NCBI RefSeq assembly: GCF_030581005.1
Contig: NZ_JAUQSX010000008.1
Coordinates: forward strand, 1 to 64,000
From: Hymenobacter mellowenesis
Lineage (GTDB): Bacteria > Bacteroidota > Bacteroidia > Cytophagales > Hymenobacteraceae
Reading direction: 5' to 3'
Length of the DNA: 64,000 bases
The notes beneath the pieces were generated by a model. That model was not told the origin of the DNA. It did no database searches and saw only the letters and a program-made list of their open reading frames with translations. The translations under genes and the position numbers were made by a program. Shown here piece after piece: positions 44,523 through 53,263 of the stretch. The stretch's first letter is position 1. Each line of letters opens with the position of its first letter.

Positions 44523-44613
44523 TGTCATGCAGAGCGCAGCGAAGCATCTTTACTGCTTAAGTAAATGAATTGCGTTGGGCGGTAAAGATGCTTCGCTGCG
44601 CTCTGCATGACGT
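44523..44613. repeat. Family A palindromic element
   Basis: TGTCATGCAGAGCGCAGCG / CGCTGCGCTCTGCATGACG with inner AAGCATCTTTAC / GTAAAGATGCTT. It uses the GCAGAG variant shared with the 49984 and 54276 copies. It lies between the DUF1800 and DUF1501 genes. Confidence 0.92.
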
Positions 44614-44664
44614 TCTGATATTTCAATTGCCCCCTTTCCTCCTTCCTTTTCCGAAAACAAACTT

Positions 44665-45882
44665 ATGGCTACCACCCGCCGCGAATTCCTCCGCAACTCC
44701 GCCCTGGCCAGCACGCTGCTGCTGGTACCCAAGTTTCTGCACGCCCTGGACCGCGGCCCCGGCCTGGCCCGGCTGCGCGACGCTACTGGTGCCCGCCGCC
44801 TGATTGTGGTGCAGCTGGGTGGTGGCAATGATGGGCTGAACACCGTCATTCCTTACAAAAACGACCTGTACTATAAGGCCCGGCCCACGCTCGGCATCAA
44901 AGAAGCCGATGGGATTCTGGCGCTGGATAAGGATATGGGCCTGCACCCGGCGTTGAAAGGGCTGAAAGGGCTGTACGACCAGGGCCAGCTGGCCGTGCTG
45001 AACGCCGTGGGTTACCCCAACCCCGACCGCTCGCACTTCCGCTCGATGGACATCTGGCAGTCGGGCTCGGGCTCCGACCAAGTGGTGAGCACCGGCTGGC
45101 TGGGCCGCTACCTTGATTCGAGCTGTCCCGACTGCCAGCGGCCATACAACGCGCTCGAAATCGACGACACGTTGAGCCTAGCCATGAAAGGCGCCCGGCG
45201 CAAGGGCTTGGCTCTAAAAAACGCTGATAAATTCCACCAAATCACCCAAAACCGCTTTCTCTCCAAGGTGAGCAAGGAAGCCGCGCCCGAGCATCAGGAC
45301 CAGGTAGACTACCTCTACAAGACGCTGGCCGAAACCGCGTCGTCGGCCGATTACCTGTACGACAAGTCGAAGATTTACAAGTCGACGGTTACCTACCCGA
45401 ACTCCGATTTCGGCAAAAACCTGAAAACCACCGCCGAGCTGATTAACTCCGGCGTGGAATCGCGGGTGTTTTACCTGGCTTTGTCGGGTTTCGATACCCA
45501 TGTGCGGCAGCAGGAGCAGCAGCAGCGCCTTTTCACCGACCTCGGCAATGGCCTAGCCGCCCTGGCCGATGACCTGCGCCAGCACGACCAGTGGAACAAC
45601 ACGCTGGTGCTGGTGTTCAGCGAGTTTGGCCGGCGCGTGGGCCAGAACGCCAGTAACGGCACCGACCACGGCACGGCTAACAACCTCTTCCTGGCCGGCG
45701 GCGCCCTCCAGAAAAAAGGCGTCCTCAACGACGCCCCCGACCTCGCCAACCTCGACCAGGGCGACCTGCGCCATCAGGTCGATTTCCGCAGCATCTACGC
45801 CAGCGTACTCAAAGACTGGCTGGGGGCCGACGACACCGCCATCCTCGGCACCGGCTTCGAGCGCATGCCGGGGCTGGTGTAG
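44665..45882 (+). CDS. DUF1501 domain-containing protein with Tat-like signal
   Basis: A 405-residue protein of the DUF1501 (sulfatase-like fold) family. The start ATTRREFLRNSALASTLLLV has the twin-arginine RREFLR motif, so it is probably exported folded. Family landmarks: RLIVVQLGGGNDGLNTVIPY, HPALKGLKGLYDQGQLAVLN, YPNPDRSHFRSMDIWQSG, FSEFGRRVGQNASNGTDHGT (the metal-binding HG) and LADDLRQHDQWNNTLVLVFS. The fold suggests hydrolysis of a sulfate or phosphate ester, but no activity is established. It pairs with the DUF1800 gene upstream and is followed by a strong terminator. Confidence 0.93.
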   Translation: MATTRREFLRNSALASTLLLVPKFLHALDRGPGLARLRDATGARRLIVVQLGGGNDGLNTVIPYKNDLYYKARPTLGIKEADGILALDKDMGLHPALKGLKGLYDQGQLAVLNAVGYPNPDRSHFRSMDIWQSGSGSDQVVSTGWLGRYLDSSCPDCQRPYNALEIDDTLSLAMKGARRKGLALKNADKFHQITQNRFLSKVSKEAAPEHQDQVDYLYKTLAETASSADYLYDKSKIYKSTVTYPNSDFGKNLKTTAELINSGVESRVFYLALSGFDTHVRQQEQQQRLFTDLGNGLAALADDLRQHDQWNNTLVLVFSEFGRRVGQNASNGTDHGTANNLFLAGGALQKKGVLNDAPDLANLDQGDLRHQVDFRSIYASVLKDWLGADDTAILGTGFERMPGLV

Positions 45883-45903
45883 TCCGCTTCATCTTTCCAA
45901 CTT

Positions 45904-45940
45904 AACCGCCCGGTTTTCTGACAGAAGGCCGGGCGGTTTT
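45904..45940 (+). terminator. Intrinsic terminator after the DUF1501 gene
   Basis: AACCGCCCGG-TTTTCTGACAGAAGG-CCGGGCGGTTTT, perfect GC-rich stem, 22 bases after the stop. Confidence 0.9.
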
Positions 45941-45983
45941 GTATTCGGCGGAGTAGCTTGCGCGCTCATCGTTTTAGCTACCC

Positions 45984-46790
45984 ATGAATCGATTTTTAGG
46001 TGCCGCCTGTCTTTTGGCAGGGCTGGCCATTGCGCCGATTATCGGCCAGGCCCAAACTACTCCGGCTGCTTACACCGGCCCGCACTACCCCGGCGGCCCC
46101 GATTCGCTCCGGGCTTTGATGTACCGCAGCGCCCGGCTGTTTGGCGCCGGGCAAACCGGCCTGGCCGTGGTGCGGGTAGAGTTGAAGGATGGCCGCGAGC
46201 CCACCAACTTCAAGGTGTGGGGCGCCAACCCGCCTGAGCTCATGACGAACAAGGCCGCCCAAGGGGCGCTGAGCTACCTGCAAACCCACATGTTGGCCCT
46301 GGAGCCTGGTACTCCCGACCCTGATGCCAAACCGGGCCGCGTGCCCCGCACCTTTGTCGCGCTCGATTTTTCGACGCCGTTGGCCGCGCAACCATATGCC
46401 TATGCCGACACGGACCCGGTTTTCCCGGATTTTGCCGCGCTCTTGCGGGCGCAGCGCAACGTCTATCTAGAGCGCGCTCTGGCCATCCCCTCCATCCTCG
46501 CCAATCTGACTTCGCCCAAAAAAGGCCTATCGACCTACATGCAGATGCAGACGAAATACCCGGCGGAGGCGCTGCGCGCGCAGCAGCAAGGCGCCGTTTA
46601 TGTGTACTTTGAAGTGGCTCCCAGCGGTGCCATCGAACACGCCCAGATTATCAGCTCGGCCGGCGCGGCCCTCGATGCCGAGGTGCTGCGCGTGGTGAAG
46701 ACGCTGCCCGCAGCCACTGTGCCGGCCATGCTGCAGGGCCAGCCCGTGCGCATTTTCTACCTAATGCCCCTCACCTTCAAAATCCAGTAA
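45984..46790 (+). CDS. Periplasmic TonB-C-domain protein
   Basis: A 268-residue protein with a cleavable-looking signal peptide (LGAACLLAGLAIAPIIGQAQ). The C-terminal 85 residues (KYPAEALRAQQQGAVYVYFE, VAPSGAIEHAQIISSAGAAL, DAEVLRVVKTLPAATVPAML) form the alpha/beta TonB C-terminal domain that contacts receptors. It lacks the membrane-anchored helix plus proline-rich spacer of a classic TonB, so it cannot transmit energy from ExbBD by itself; it may be a soluble TonB-like accessory protein. The first half (GGPDSLRALMYRSARLFGAG) matches the N-terminal extension seen in similar Bacteroidota proteins. Function unknown. Confidence 0.83.
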   Translation: MNRFLGAACLLAGLAIAPIIGQAQTTPAAYTGPHYPGGPDSLRALMYRSARLFGAGQTGLAVVRVELKDGREPTNFKVWGANPPELMTNKAAQGALSYLQTHMLALEPGTPDPDAKPGRVPRTFVALDFSTPLAAQPYAYADTDPVFPDFAALLRAQRNVYLERALAIPSILANLTSPKKGLSTYMQMQTKYPAEALRAQQQGAVYVYFEVAPSGAIEHAQIISSAGAALDAEVLRVVKTLPAATVPAMLQGQPVRIFYLMPLTFKIQ

Positions 46791-46792
46791 CG

Positions 46793-47563
46793 CTACCGCC
46801 CAAACACCGCGCTGGCCAGCGCAAGCACGGCCCGGCGCGTGGGCTCGGGCTGCTCCAGATACGAGAGGTGGCCGCTGCCTTCCAGAAACAGGGCCGAGCC
46901 CACGGGCGGTAGCGCGGCCTGACGCACGGCGTCCTCAAAATGCACGGCCACGTCGTGCTTGCCGGCCACCATCAACATCGGAAAAGCGGCTTTGCTGAGC
47001 ACGGCAGTGCGGTCGGGCCGGGCCGCCATACCGCGCAGGGCGCCGGTGATGGTGGTTTCGGGGGTGGCTTTGCCGATTTCTTCGAGCAGGCCGCGGGCGT
47101 CGGTCAGCCGGTCGCGGTTGGTGGGCGCGAAGAGCGGGCGCACGAACGATTCCATGAACTTGGCCACGCCGTATTTCTCCACGAAGCCGATGTTCTTTTC
47201 GCGGTTCTGGCGCTTCTCGTCGGTGTCGGCCAGGGCCGTGGAGTTGATGAAGGCCAGGCCGGCCACGCGCTGGGGCCAGCGCTCGGCCAGGGCCAGGGCC
47301 ACGTAGCCGCCCATGCTGTGGCAGACAAGCAGCACCGGGTGGGGGCAGTCTTTCTGGTTGAGGTAGTCGATGACGTGGCGGGCCTGGGCTTCCATCGAGA
47401 AGTCGGGCACGGGAGCCAGGTTGGTGCCGTGGCCGGGCAGGTTGGGCGTCAGCAGCCGGTAGTCGTCGGGGAAGGAGCGGGTGAAATCAGTCCAGACCTC
47501 GCGGCTTTCGGCAAAGCCGTGGAGGAAAACGATGGTGGGCAGGTGGGACGGCGTGGGAGTCAT
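46793..47563 (-). CDS. Alpha/beta fold hydrolase
   Basis: A 256-residue protein, ATG at 47563. Oxyanion loop VFLHGFAESREVW, nucleophile Ser83 in the elbow LVCHSMGGYVALALAERWP, acid in VAGKHDVAV and catalytic His in EGSGHLSYLEQP: the complete triad of the alpha/beta hydrolase superfamily (MhpC/esterase-like subgroup). No signal peptide, so cytoplasmic. The substrate could be a small ester, lactone or haloalkane; sequence does not decide. Its stop is 2 bases from the end of the convergent TonB-C gene. Confidence 0.93.
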   Translation of the reverse strand: MTPTPSHLPTIVFLHGFAESREVWTDFTRSFPDDYRLLTPNLPGHGTNLAPVPDFSMEAQARHVIDYLNQKDCPHPVLLVCHSMGGYVALALAERWPQRVAGLAFINSTALADTDEKRQNREKNIGFVEKYGVAKFMESFVRPLFAPTNRDRLTDARGLLEEIGKATPETTITGALRGMAARPDRTAVLSKAAFPMLMVAGKHDVAVHFEDAVRQAALPPVGSALFLEGSGHLSYLEQPEPTRRAVLALASAVFGR

Positions 47564-47658
47564 AGGAGCAATTACCTTGCGAAACGGTTGGGGGCCACGG
47601 TTTCCGAAGATGCCTCGGGCCAGCCGGCACCAGCGTTTCAATTCCACCAAAACTACTC

Positions 47659-48693
47659 ATGCAGATTGCACGGCGCCGTATTCCTTATTTTATGGCCATT
47701 GGCATTGGGCTCTTGTATTCTCTGACAGCGCGCTTCGTGCTGGGCGAAGAATTCATCAACGACAGCGGCCTGCTCACCGGTTCGTTTTTGTGCATCACGC
47801 CCGTGGCCATTGGCGCCATCACGGCCCACTACTCGCCGCCGACGGAGGGCAAATGGCGCCGGCTGGTGGTGGCGCCATTCTCAGCGGTGATGCTTTTTCT
47901 GTTCTTCGCGCTGCTATTTCATTTGGAAGGCTTTATCTGCATTGTCATTATCGGCCCGCTGTATCTGCTGCTGGCCTGTATCGGGGCTTCTTTTTACGCA
48001 GGCCTGGCCGACCCGCAGGAAAAAAAGAACGACAAAACCCTGGTCGTAACCGCCTTCGCTCTGCTCCCCTTCCTGGCCGCGCCGCTCGAAAACCAGCTCA
48101 GCAACCCCGACTCCTTCCGGCGCATCGAAAACACGGTCATCATCAACGCCCCGCCCGCCGTGGTCTGGCAGCACATCATCCGCGTGGCGCCCATTCAGGC
48201 GCATGATTTGGGTCATAGTCTGATTGACGACATCGGCTTTCCGCGCCCGGTGGAAGCCACGCTCACGCACGAGGGCGTGGGCGGCGTGCGCCACGCCACC
48301 TTCGAGCGCGGCGTCGAGTTCATCGAAACCGTGGACGACTGGCAGCCGTTGCGGCGTCTCTCGTTCAGCATTGTACCCAACACAGCCACCATTCCGCCTA
48401 CCACGTTCGATGAGCACGTCATCGTGGGCGGCCGGTTTTTCGACGTGCTGCGCGGCACCTACGAGCTGCAGCCCGCCGGCCCCGGCCGCACCCGGCTGGT
48501 GCTCCACAGCGAGCAGCGCCTCAGCACCCACCTCAACTGGTACGCCGGCCTCTGGACGGGCTACGTGATGAGCGAAATCCAGGGCCGCATCCTGGCCGTG
48601 CTGCAACGACGCTGCGAGGCTGCAGGCGCCACCGCTGCTGCCGTGGCGGCGCGACCGCACTACAGCCGTTTCGGCTTTATTGCACACAATTGA
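47659..48693 (+). CDS. Membrane protein with C-terminal SRPBCC (START-like) domain
   Basis: A 344-residue protein. The first 150 residues hold about four membrane helices (IPYFMAIGIGLLYSLTARFV, LCITPVAIGAITAHY, LVVAPFSAVMLFLFFALLF, IVIIGPLYLLLACIGASFYA, LLPFLAAPLENQ). The rest is a lipid-binding START-like fold: ENTVIINAPPAVVWQHIIRV at the start of the domain, HATFERGVEFIETVDDWQPL, GTYELQPAGPGRTRLVLHSE, LNWYAGLWTGYVMSEIQGRI. It resembles polyketide-cyclase-type proteins fused to membrane anchors; substrate unknown. The stop codon TGA lies inside the end of the adjacent palindromic repeat. Confidence 0.87.
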   Translation: MQIARRRIPYFMAIGIGLLYSLTARFVLGEEFINDSGLLTGSFLCITPVAIGAITAHYSPPTEGKWRRLVVAPFSAVMLFLFFALLFHLEGFICIVIIGPLYLLLACIGASFYAGLADPQEKKNDKTLVVTAFALLPFLAAPLENQLSNPDSFRRIENTVIINAPPAVVWQHIIRVAPIQAHDLGHSLIDDIGFPRPVEATLTHEGVGGVRHATFERGVEFIETVDDWQPLRRLSFSIVPNTATIPPTTFDEHVIVGGRFFDVLRGTYELQPAGPGRTRLVLHSEQRLSTHLNWYAGLWTGYVMSEIQGRILAVLQRRCEAAGATAAAVAARPHYSRFGFIAHN

Positions 48694-48795
48694 ACGACGT
48701 AGGGGCGGAGCTTGCCCCCGCCCGGACGTTGAAAGAAATCGTTGAAACGGCGCCAGCGTCCGGGCGGGGGCAAGCCTCGCCCCTACGTCGTTCAA
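48690..48795. repeat. Family D palindromic element (overlaps a stop codon)
   Basis: Ends TTGAACGACGTAGGGGCG / CGCCCCTACGTCGTTCAA, with GAGCTTGCCCCCGCCCGGAC / GTCCGGGCGGGGGCAAGC inside and a loop GTTGAAAGAAATCGTTGAAA. TGA at 48691-48693 ends the SRPBCC gene. Confidence 0.9.
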
Positions 48796-48817
48796 GACCT
48801 TAAACACGCGCTGGCGC

Positions 48818-49912
48818 CTACGCCGCCGGATTGGCTTCCGGGGATTTATCAGTCACCCCAAGCAGCGATGATGCCCGCTCAAACAGCTGCGGTTGCAGTA
48901 CCACCTGCCGCTGCGAAATCGGCGCGTTGCCGGCCTCTACCAGCTCGGTGAAGAGGCGGAAAGCGGCCTGGCCCATCTCCTCGCAGCGCTGGTCCACGGA
49001 CGTGATGTTGGGCTCGGCCACCAGGGTCAGGGCCTCGTTGCTGAAGCCCACGAGGGCCACGTCCTGCGGCACGCGCACGCCCCGGCTCTTGAGCAGTTGC
49101 AGGGCGCCCAAGGCAGCTGAGTCGCCGGCCGAGAACACGGCGTTGGGCGGATTGGGCAGGGTCAGCAGTTGGGCCATAGCGGTTTGGCCGCCTTCCACGC
49201 TCATATCGCACTCCACAATCAGGCTCTCATTGGGCGTGATGTCGCTGCTGCTCAGGGCATCGAGGTAGCCTTGGCGGCGGTTTTTGTAGATATTGAGATG
49301 CTGCGGGCCGGCCAAGTGCGCGATGCTACGGCAACCCTGCGCCAGCAGGTGGCGGGTGGCCAGAAACGCGCCCTGTTGGTCGTTCAGCACCACGGAGTTA
49401 ATATTTTCACCTTCCAGCACGCGGTCGAAAAACACCAGCGGCACGCCCTGCTTGCGCACTTTTTCGAAGTGGCGGAAGTCGAGCGTGGTGCGCGACACCG
49501 ACACCAGAATGCCCGCCACCTGAGCGCTGAGCAGCGTTTCGATATTGCGCCGCTCCTGGGCCACGTCCTCGTTCGACTGGCACATAATCACGCTGTAGCC
49601 CGCCCGGCTGGCGGCTGTTTCGATGCCGTGCACCACGGAAGCGAAAAACCGGCCCTCGATGTAGGGCACCATCACGCCCAGCAGCTTGCTGCGGCCCTTG
49701 CGCAGGGCCGCGGCCAGGTGGTTGGGCTGGTAGTTGAGCTTTTTGGCCAGCTTGAGCACGGCCTGTTTGGTGGACGGCCCGATGCTGTGGTGGTCGCTCA
49801 GGGCCCGCGAGATGGTGGTCATGGACACGCCCAGCTCCCGGGCCAAATCGGCCATGGAAACGGGGCGGACGGCTTCGGCAGAAGCAGCGGGGCGGGGGCG
49901 ACGGGCGGCCAT
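48818..49912 (-). CDS. LacI family transcriptional regulator (arabinan locus)
   Basis: A 364-residue repressor, ATG at 49912. DNA-binding helix-turn-helix and hinge: VSMADLARELGVSMTTISRA, KQAVLKLAKKLNYQPNHLAA. Effector-binding periplasmic-binding-protein fold: LLGVMVPYIEGRFFASVVHG, GIETAASRAGYSVIMCQSNE, VPLVFFDRVLEGENINSVVL, VFSAGDSAALGALQLLKSRG, DVALVGFSNEALTLVAEPNI. It is encoded divergently from the transaldolase fusion and beside the arabinose/galactose hydrolase genes, so an L-arabinose or galactose-derived effector is likely. No operator could be fixed from the sequence. Confidence 0.93.
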   Translation of the reverse strand: MAARRPRPAASAEAVRPVSMADLARELGVSMTTISRALSDHHSIGPSTKQAVLKLAKKLNYQPNHLAAALRKGRSKLLGVMVPYIEGRFFASVVHGIETAASRAGYSVIMCQSNEDVAQERRNIETLLSAQVAGILVSVSRTTLDFRHFEKVRKQGVPLVFFDRVLEGENINSVVLNDQQGAFLATRHLLAQGCRSIAHLAGPQHLNIYKNRRQGYLDALSSSDITPNESLIVECDMSVEGGQTAMAQLLTLPNPPNAVFSAGDSAALGALQLLKSRGVRVPQDVALVGFSNEALTLVAEPNITSVDQRCEEMGQAAFRLFTELVEAGNAPISQRQVVLQPQLFERASSLLGVTDKSPEANPAA

Positions 49913-49983
49913 TGAAGTGCGGCGCAACGGAAACAGTTGCCCGTAAAGCTACTGCGGAGGCGGTGTTAAGATGTTATTATAAC

Positions 49984-50082
49984 CGTCATGCAGAGCGCAG
50001 CGAAGCATCTCGCGTGTGGTAGTAATCCAATCGTCAGGCTTAGTGACAGCACGCGAGATGCTTCGCTGCGCTCTGCATGACG
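49984..50082. repeat. Family A palindromic element
   Basis: CGTCATGCAGAGCGCAGCGA / TCGCTGCGCTCTGCATGACG, inner AGCATCTCGCGTG / CACGCGAGATGCT. Loop GGTAGTAATCCAATCG. It lies between the divergent LacI and transaldolase-fusion genes. Confidence 0.93.
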
Positions 50083-50124
50083 TTTCAGTTTTTTCTTTTC
50101 TCCTCGCACATTATCCCGTATAGC

Positions 50125-50156
50125 TTGAAATCAACGCCATTCTTTCCGGACCTTTG
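50125..50156 (+). promoter_or_regulatory. Promoter of the transaldolase-PGI gene
   Basis: TTG (50125-50127), 21-nt spacer, GACCTTTG (50149-50156), 24 bases before the ATG. The -7 box variant matches that of the CDF gene. Confidence 0.5.
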
Positions 50157-50180
50157 GCGCACTAACTCAACCGCACCTCT

Positions 50181-53003
50181 ATGAACCCTCTCGTTGACAT
50201 CCGTCAGTTTGACCAAAGCCTGTGGCTGGACTTCATCAGCCGCCCCATCATCATCGACGGCAAGCTGCAACACCGCATCCAAAACGAAGCCCTGCGCGGC
50301 GTTACCTCAAACCCGGCCATTTTCGCCAAGTCCATCGGCGACACGGCCGACTACGATTCGGCCATCAAGGCGCTGGCTTTGCAGGGCAAAACCACAGATG
50401 AAATCTACACCAATCTGGCCGTGGCCGACGTACAGGCCGCCTGCGACCTGTTCCGCCCGCTTTACGACGGCGCCGGCCACGGCTCCGACGGCTACGTGAG
50501 TCTCGAAGTATCGCCCGAGCTGGTGAACGACACTGAGGGCACCATCGCCGAGGCGCTGGCCCTCTGGAAAGCCGTGGACCGCCCCAACGTGATGATAAAA
50601 GTGCCGGCCACGCTCGAAGGCCTGCCCGCCATCCGCCGCCTCATCTCGGAAGGCGTGAACGTGAATGTGACCCTGATTTTTGGTCTGGAACGCTACCGCC
50701 TGGTGGCCGAAGCCTTCATCGCCGGCCTCGAAGACCGCGCCGCCAAGGGCGAGCCGCTGGCGCGTATCGACTCGGTGGCCAGCTTCTTCCTGAGCCGCAT
50801 AGATGTGCTGATTGACCCCAAGCTGGAAAAAATCGCGGCCGAAGGCGGCGAAAAAGCCGCGCTGGCTCAAAGCCTCGTGGGCGAAGTGGCCATTGCCAGC
50901 GCCAAGCAGGCCTACCAGATTTACAAGAAAGTTTTCGCCGGCCCGCGCTGGGAGGCCCTGGCCGCCAAGGGTGCCGAAACCCAGCGCCTGCTGTGGGCCA
51001 GCACCGGCAATAAAAACCCCAAATACGACAACCTACGTTACGTCGACGGCCTCATCGGCCCGCACACGGTGAATACCGTGCCGGTGGAAACGCTCGACCT
51101 CTTCGGCAAAAGCGGCAAGGTGGCCACCACCATCGAAGGCAACCTGGAGCACTCGAAAGAAGTGCTGGCCCGCCTGCCCGAGCTTGGCCTGAATCTGGAG
51201 GAGCTGACCCAACACCTTGAAGAAGACGGCGCCCAGAAATTCAAGGAGCCCTTCGCCAAGCTCATGCAGTCCATCGAAAAGAAGCGCGCTCTGGCCCTGG
51301 AAGACCAGATAGACGACGCCAAAATGGAGCTGGGGAAATTCCAGGCCGACGTTGACGCGCAGATTGCAAAGTTCAAAGCCGACAACTTCGTGCACGGCTT
51401 CTGGGACAAGAAGGCCGACTTGTGGACCAACGACGAAGCCGGGCAGCACAGCATCCGCAGCTTCATGGGCTGGCTGCGCGTGGCCGAAACGATGGTGGGC
51501 CGCGTGACCGAAATCGAGCAGTTTGTGGCTTCGGTGAAGGCCGCCGGCTTCAAGCACGTGGTGGTAATGGGCATGGGCGGTAGCACCATGGCCCCGATTG
51601 TGTTCAAATCGTCGTTCCCGCAGGGCGAAAACGGCCTGCCCATCTCGGTGCTCGACACCACCGACCCCGGCACGGTGCGCGAGATTGAAGCCTCCATGCC
51701 GCTGGCCGAGACGCTGTACATCGTGGCCAGCAAATCCGGGACCACGGCCGAGCCGCTGGCTTTCGGCGACTATTTCTACGCCAAAGTCAAAGAAATCAAG
51801 GGCGACAAGGCCGGCGAAAACTTCGTGGCCATCACCGACCCGGGCTCCAAGTTCGTGACCGACGCCACCGAGGCCAACTACCGCCGCATCTTCCTCAACT
51901 TCCCCGAAGTGGGCGGGCGCTTTTCGGCCCTCACCTACTTCGGCCTGGTGCCGGCCGCCCTCTACGGCCTGCCCATCGGCGAGATTTTGGAGCGCGCCAT
52001 CCTGATGATGCGCGCCTGCGGCGCCTACGGCCCAACGGACAAAAACCCCGGCCTGGAGCTGGGCGCCGCCCTCGGCGTGCTGGCCGAGCAGGGCCGCGAC
52101 AAACTCACGCTGGTGGTGCCCGACTCGCTGCACGACCTCGGCCTGTGGCTGGAGCAGTTGCTGGCCGAAAGCACCGGCAAGGAAGGCAAGGGCATCCTGC
52201 CCGTGGCCGGCGAGCCGCTGGGCGAGCCCGGCATTTATGGCACCGACCGCGTGTTTGTGTACGTGGGCTACAAGGGCGAGGCCGACGAGGCCAACACCAG
52301 CAAGCTGCAGGCCCTGGCAGCCGCCGGCCACCCCGTCATCACCCTGCTGATGAAGGACGCTTTCGACCTCGGCCAAGAGTTTTACCGCTGGGAAGTGGCC
52401 ACGGCCGTGGCCAGCGCCGTGTTCCGCATCAACCCCTTCGACCAGCCCAACGTGCAGGCCGCCAAAACCGCCACCGACAAGCTGATGAAGGCCGTGGAAG
52501 CCGACGGCAAGCTGCCCGAAGGCGAAAAACCCGCCGCCAGCGAAAACGGCGTGGACTACTACACCGCCGCCCACGGCGACGGCGCTGCCGGCGTGCTCAA
52601 AGCCTTCTTCGCCCAAGCCAAGCCCGGCGACTTCATGTGCCTGCAAGCCTACCTGACCGAGACGCCCGCCGTGAGCGCCAGCCTGCTGGAGCTACGCCAG
52701 CGCGTGCAGAATGCCCTGCACATCGCCACCACTTCGGGCTACGGGCCGCGCTTCCTGCACAGCACCGGCCAGTACCACAAGGGCGGCCCCAACACCGGCC
52801 TGTTCATCCAGTTCACCGACGACAACCCGCAGGACCTGGCCCTGCCCGGCCGCTCCTACACCTTCGGCACCTTCAAGAATGCCCAGGCCCTGGGCGACCT
52901 GCAGGCGTTGCTGGATAATGGCCGCCGCACCCTGCGCGTGAACCTTGGCAACGACGCGGAAGCGGGGTTGAAGACCATGCTGGCGGCGTTGGAACTGAAA
53001 TAG
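50181..53003 (+). CDS. tal-pgi: Bifunctional transaldolase / glucose-6-phosphate isomerase
   Basis: A 940-residue fusion. Transaldolase part (about 1-360): DQSLWLDFISRPIIIDGKLQ, GVTSNPAIFAKSIGDTADYD, the Schiff-base Lys140 in NVMIKVPATLEGLPA, LIFGLERYRLVAEAFI, DPKLEKIAAEGG, WASTGNKNPKYDNLRYVDGL. Isomerase part (about 410-930): HVVVMGMGGSTMAPIVFKSS, LYIVASKSGTTAEPLAFGDY, FGLVPAALYGLPIGEILERA, FHSTGQYHKGGP-like FLHSTGQYHKGGPNTGLFIQ. The enzyme links sedoheptulose-7-P/glyceraldehyde-3-P exchange to interconversion of glucose-6-P and fructose-6-P. In this setting it feeds pentose phosphates from arabinose into glycolysis. Cytoplasmic, monocistronic by layout. Confidence 0.96.
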   Translation: MNPLVDIRQFDQSLWLDFISRPIIIDGKLQHRIQNEALRGVTSNPAIFAKSIGDTADYDSAIKALALQGKTTDEIYTNLAVADVQAACDLFRPLYDGAGHGSDGYVSLEVSPELVNDTEGTIAEALALWKAVDRPNVMIKVPATLEGLPAIRRLISEGVNVNVTLIFGLERYRLVAEAFIAGLEDRAAKGEPLARIDSVASFFLSRIDVLIDPKLEKIAAEGGEKAALAQSLVGEVAIASAKQAYQIYKKVFAGPRWEALAAKGAETQRLLWASTGNKNPKYDNLRYVDGLIGPHTVNTVPVETLDLFGKSGKVATTIEGNLEHSKEVLARLPELGLNLEELTQHLEEDGAQKFKEPFAKLMQSIEKKRALALEDQIDDAKMELGKFQADVDAQIAKFKADNFVHGFWDKKADLWTNDEAGQHSIRSFMGWLRVAETMVGRVTEIEQFVASVKAAGFKHVVVMGMGGSTMAPIVFKSSFPQGENGLPISVLDTTDPGTVREIEASMPLAETLYIVASKSGTTAEPLAFGDYFYAKVKEIKGDKAGENFVAITDPGSKFVTDATEANYRRIFLNFPEVGGRFSALTYFGLVPAALYGLPIGEILERAILMMRACGAYGPTDKNPGLELGAALGVLAEQGRDKLTLVVPDSLHDLGLWLEQLLAESTGKEGKGILPVAGEPLGEPGIYGTDRVFVYVGYKGEADEANTSKLQALAAAGHPVITLLMKDAFDLGQEFYRWEVATAVASAVFRINPFDQPNVQAAKTATDKLMKAVEADGKLPEGEKPAASENGVDYYTAAHGDGAAGVLKAFFAQAKPGDFMCLQAYLTETPAVSASLLELRQRVQNALHIATTSGYGPRFLHSTGQYHKGGPNTGLFIQFTDDNPQDLALPGRSYTFGTFKNAQALGDLQALLDNGRRTLRVNLGNDAEAGLKTMLAALELK

Positions 53004-53020
53004 CGTTCTGCACTGACAGA

Positions 53021-53195
53021 AGAACGTCATGCTGAGCGTAGTCGAAGCATCTCTACCGCTTCGTTTGTCATGTTGAGCGCAGCGAAACATCTTATCAGGT
53101 TAGAACTAACAGTTCGACGGTGAAAAGATGCTTCCTTCGTCAGCATGACAAGCGAAGCGGTAGAGATACTTCGACTGCGCTCAGCATGACGTTCT
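53021..53195. repeat. Nested family A palindromic elements
   Basis: The outer copy has two 43-base arms, 53021-53063 (AGAACGTCATGCTGAGCGTA...) and 53153-53195 (...GCGCTCAGCATGACGTTCT). Its loop is a second palindrome, 53065-53151, with arms TTGTCATGTTGAGCGCAGCG / CGTCAGCATGACAA and inner AACATCTT / AAGATGCT. One element appears to sit inside the loop of another. Confidence 0.9.
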
Positions 53196-53263
53196 TTTTC
53201 TGTCTACTTTTACCAGTACTCAACCTCATTTAACGGCCGCGAACATCCATTAAACCCTTTTTT

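Noticed and set aside
51033..52646. 537-residue open frame antisense to the transaldolase-PGI gene
   Set aside because: Its composition (runs of His, Gly, Ala, Val) is that of a complement of high-GC coding DNA, and the plus strand carries a certain enzyme.
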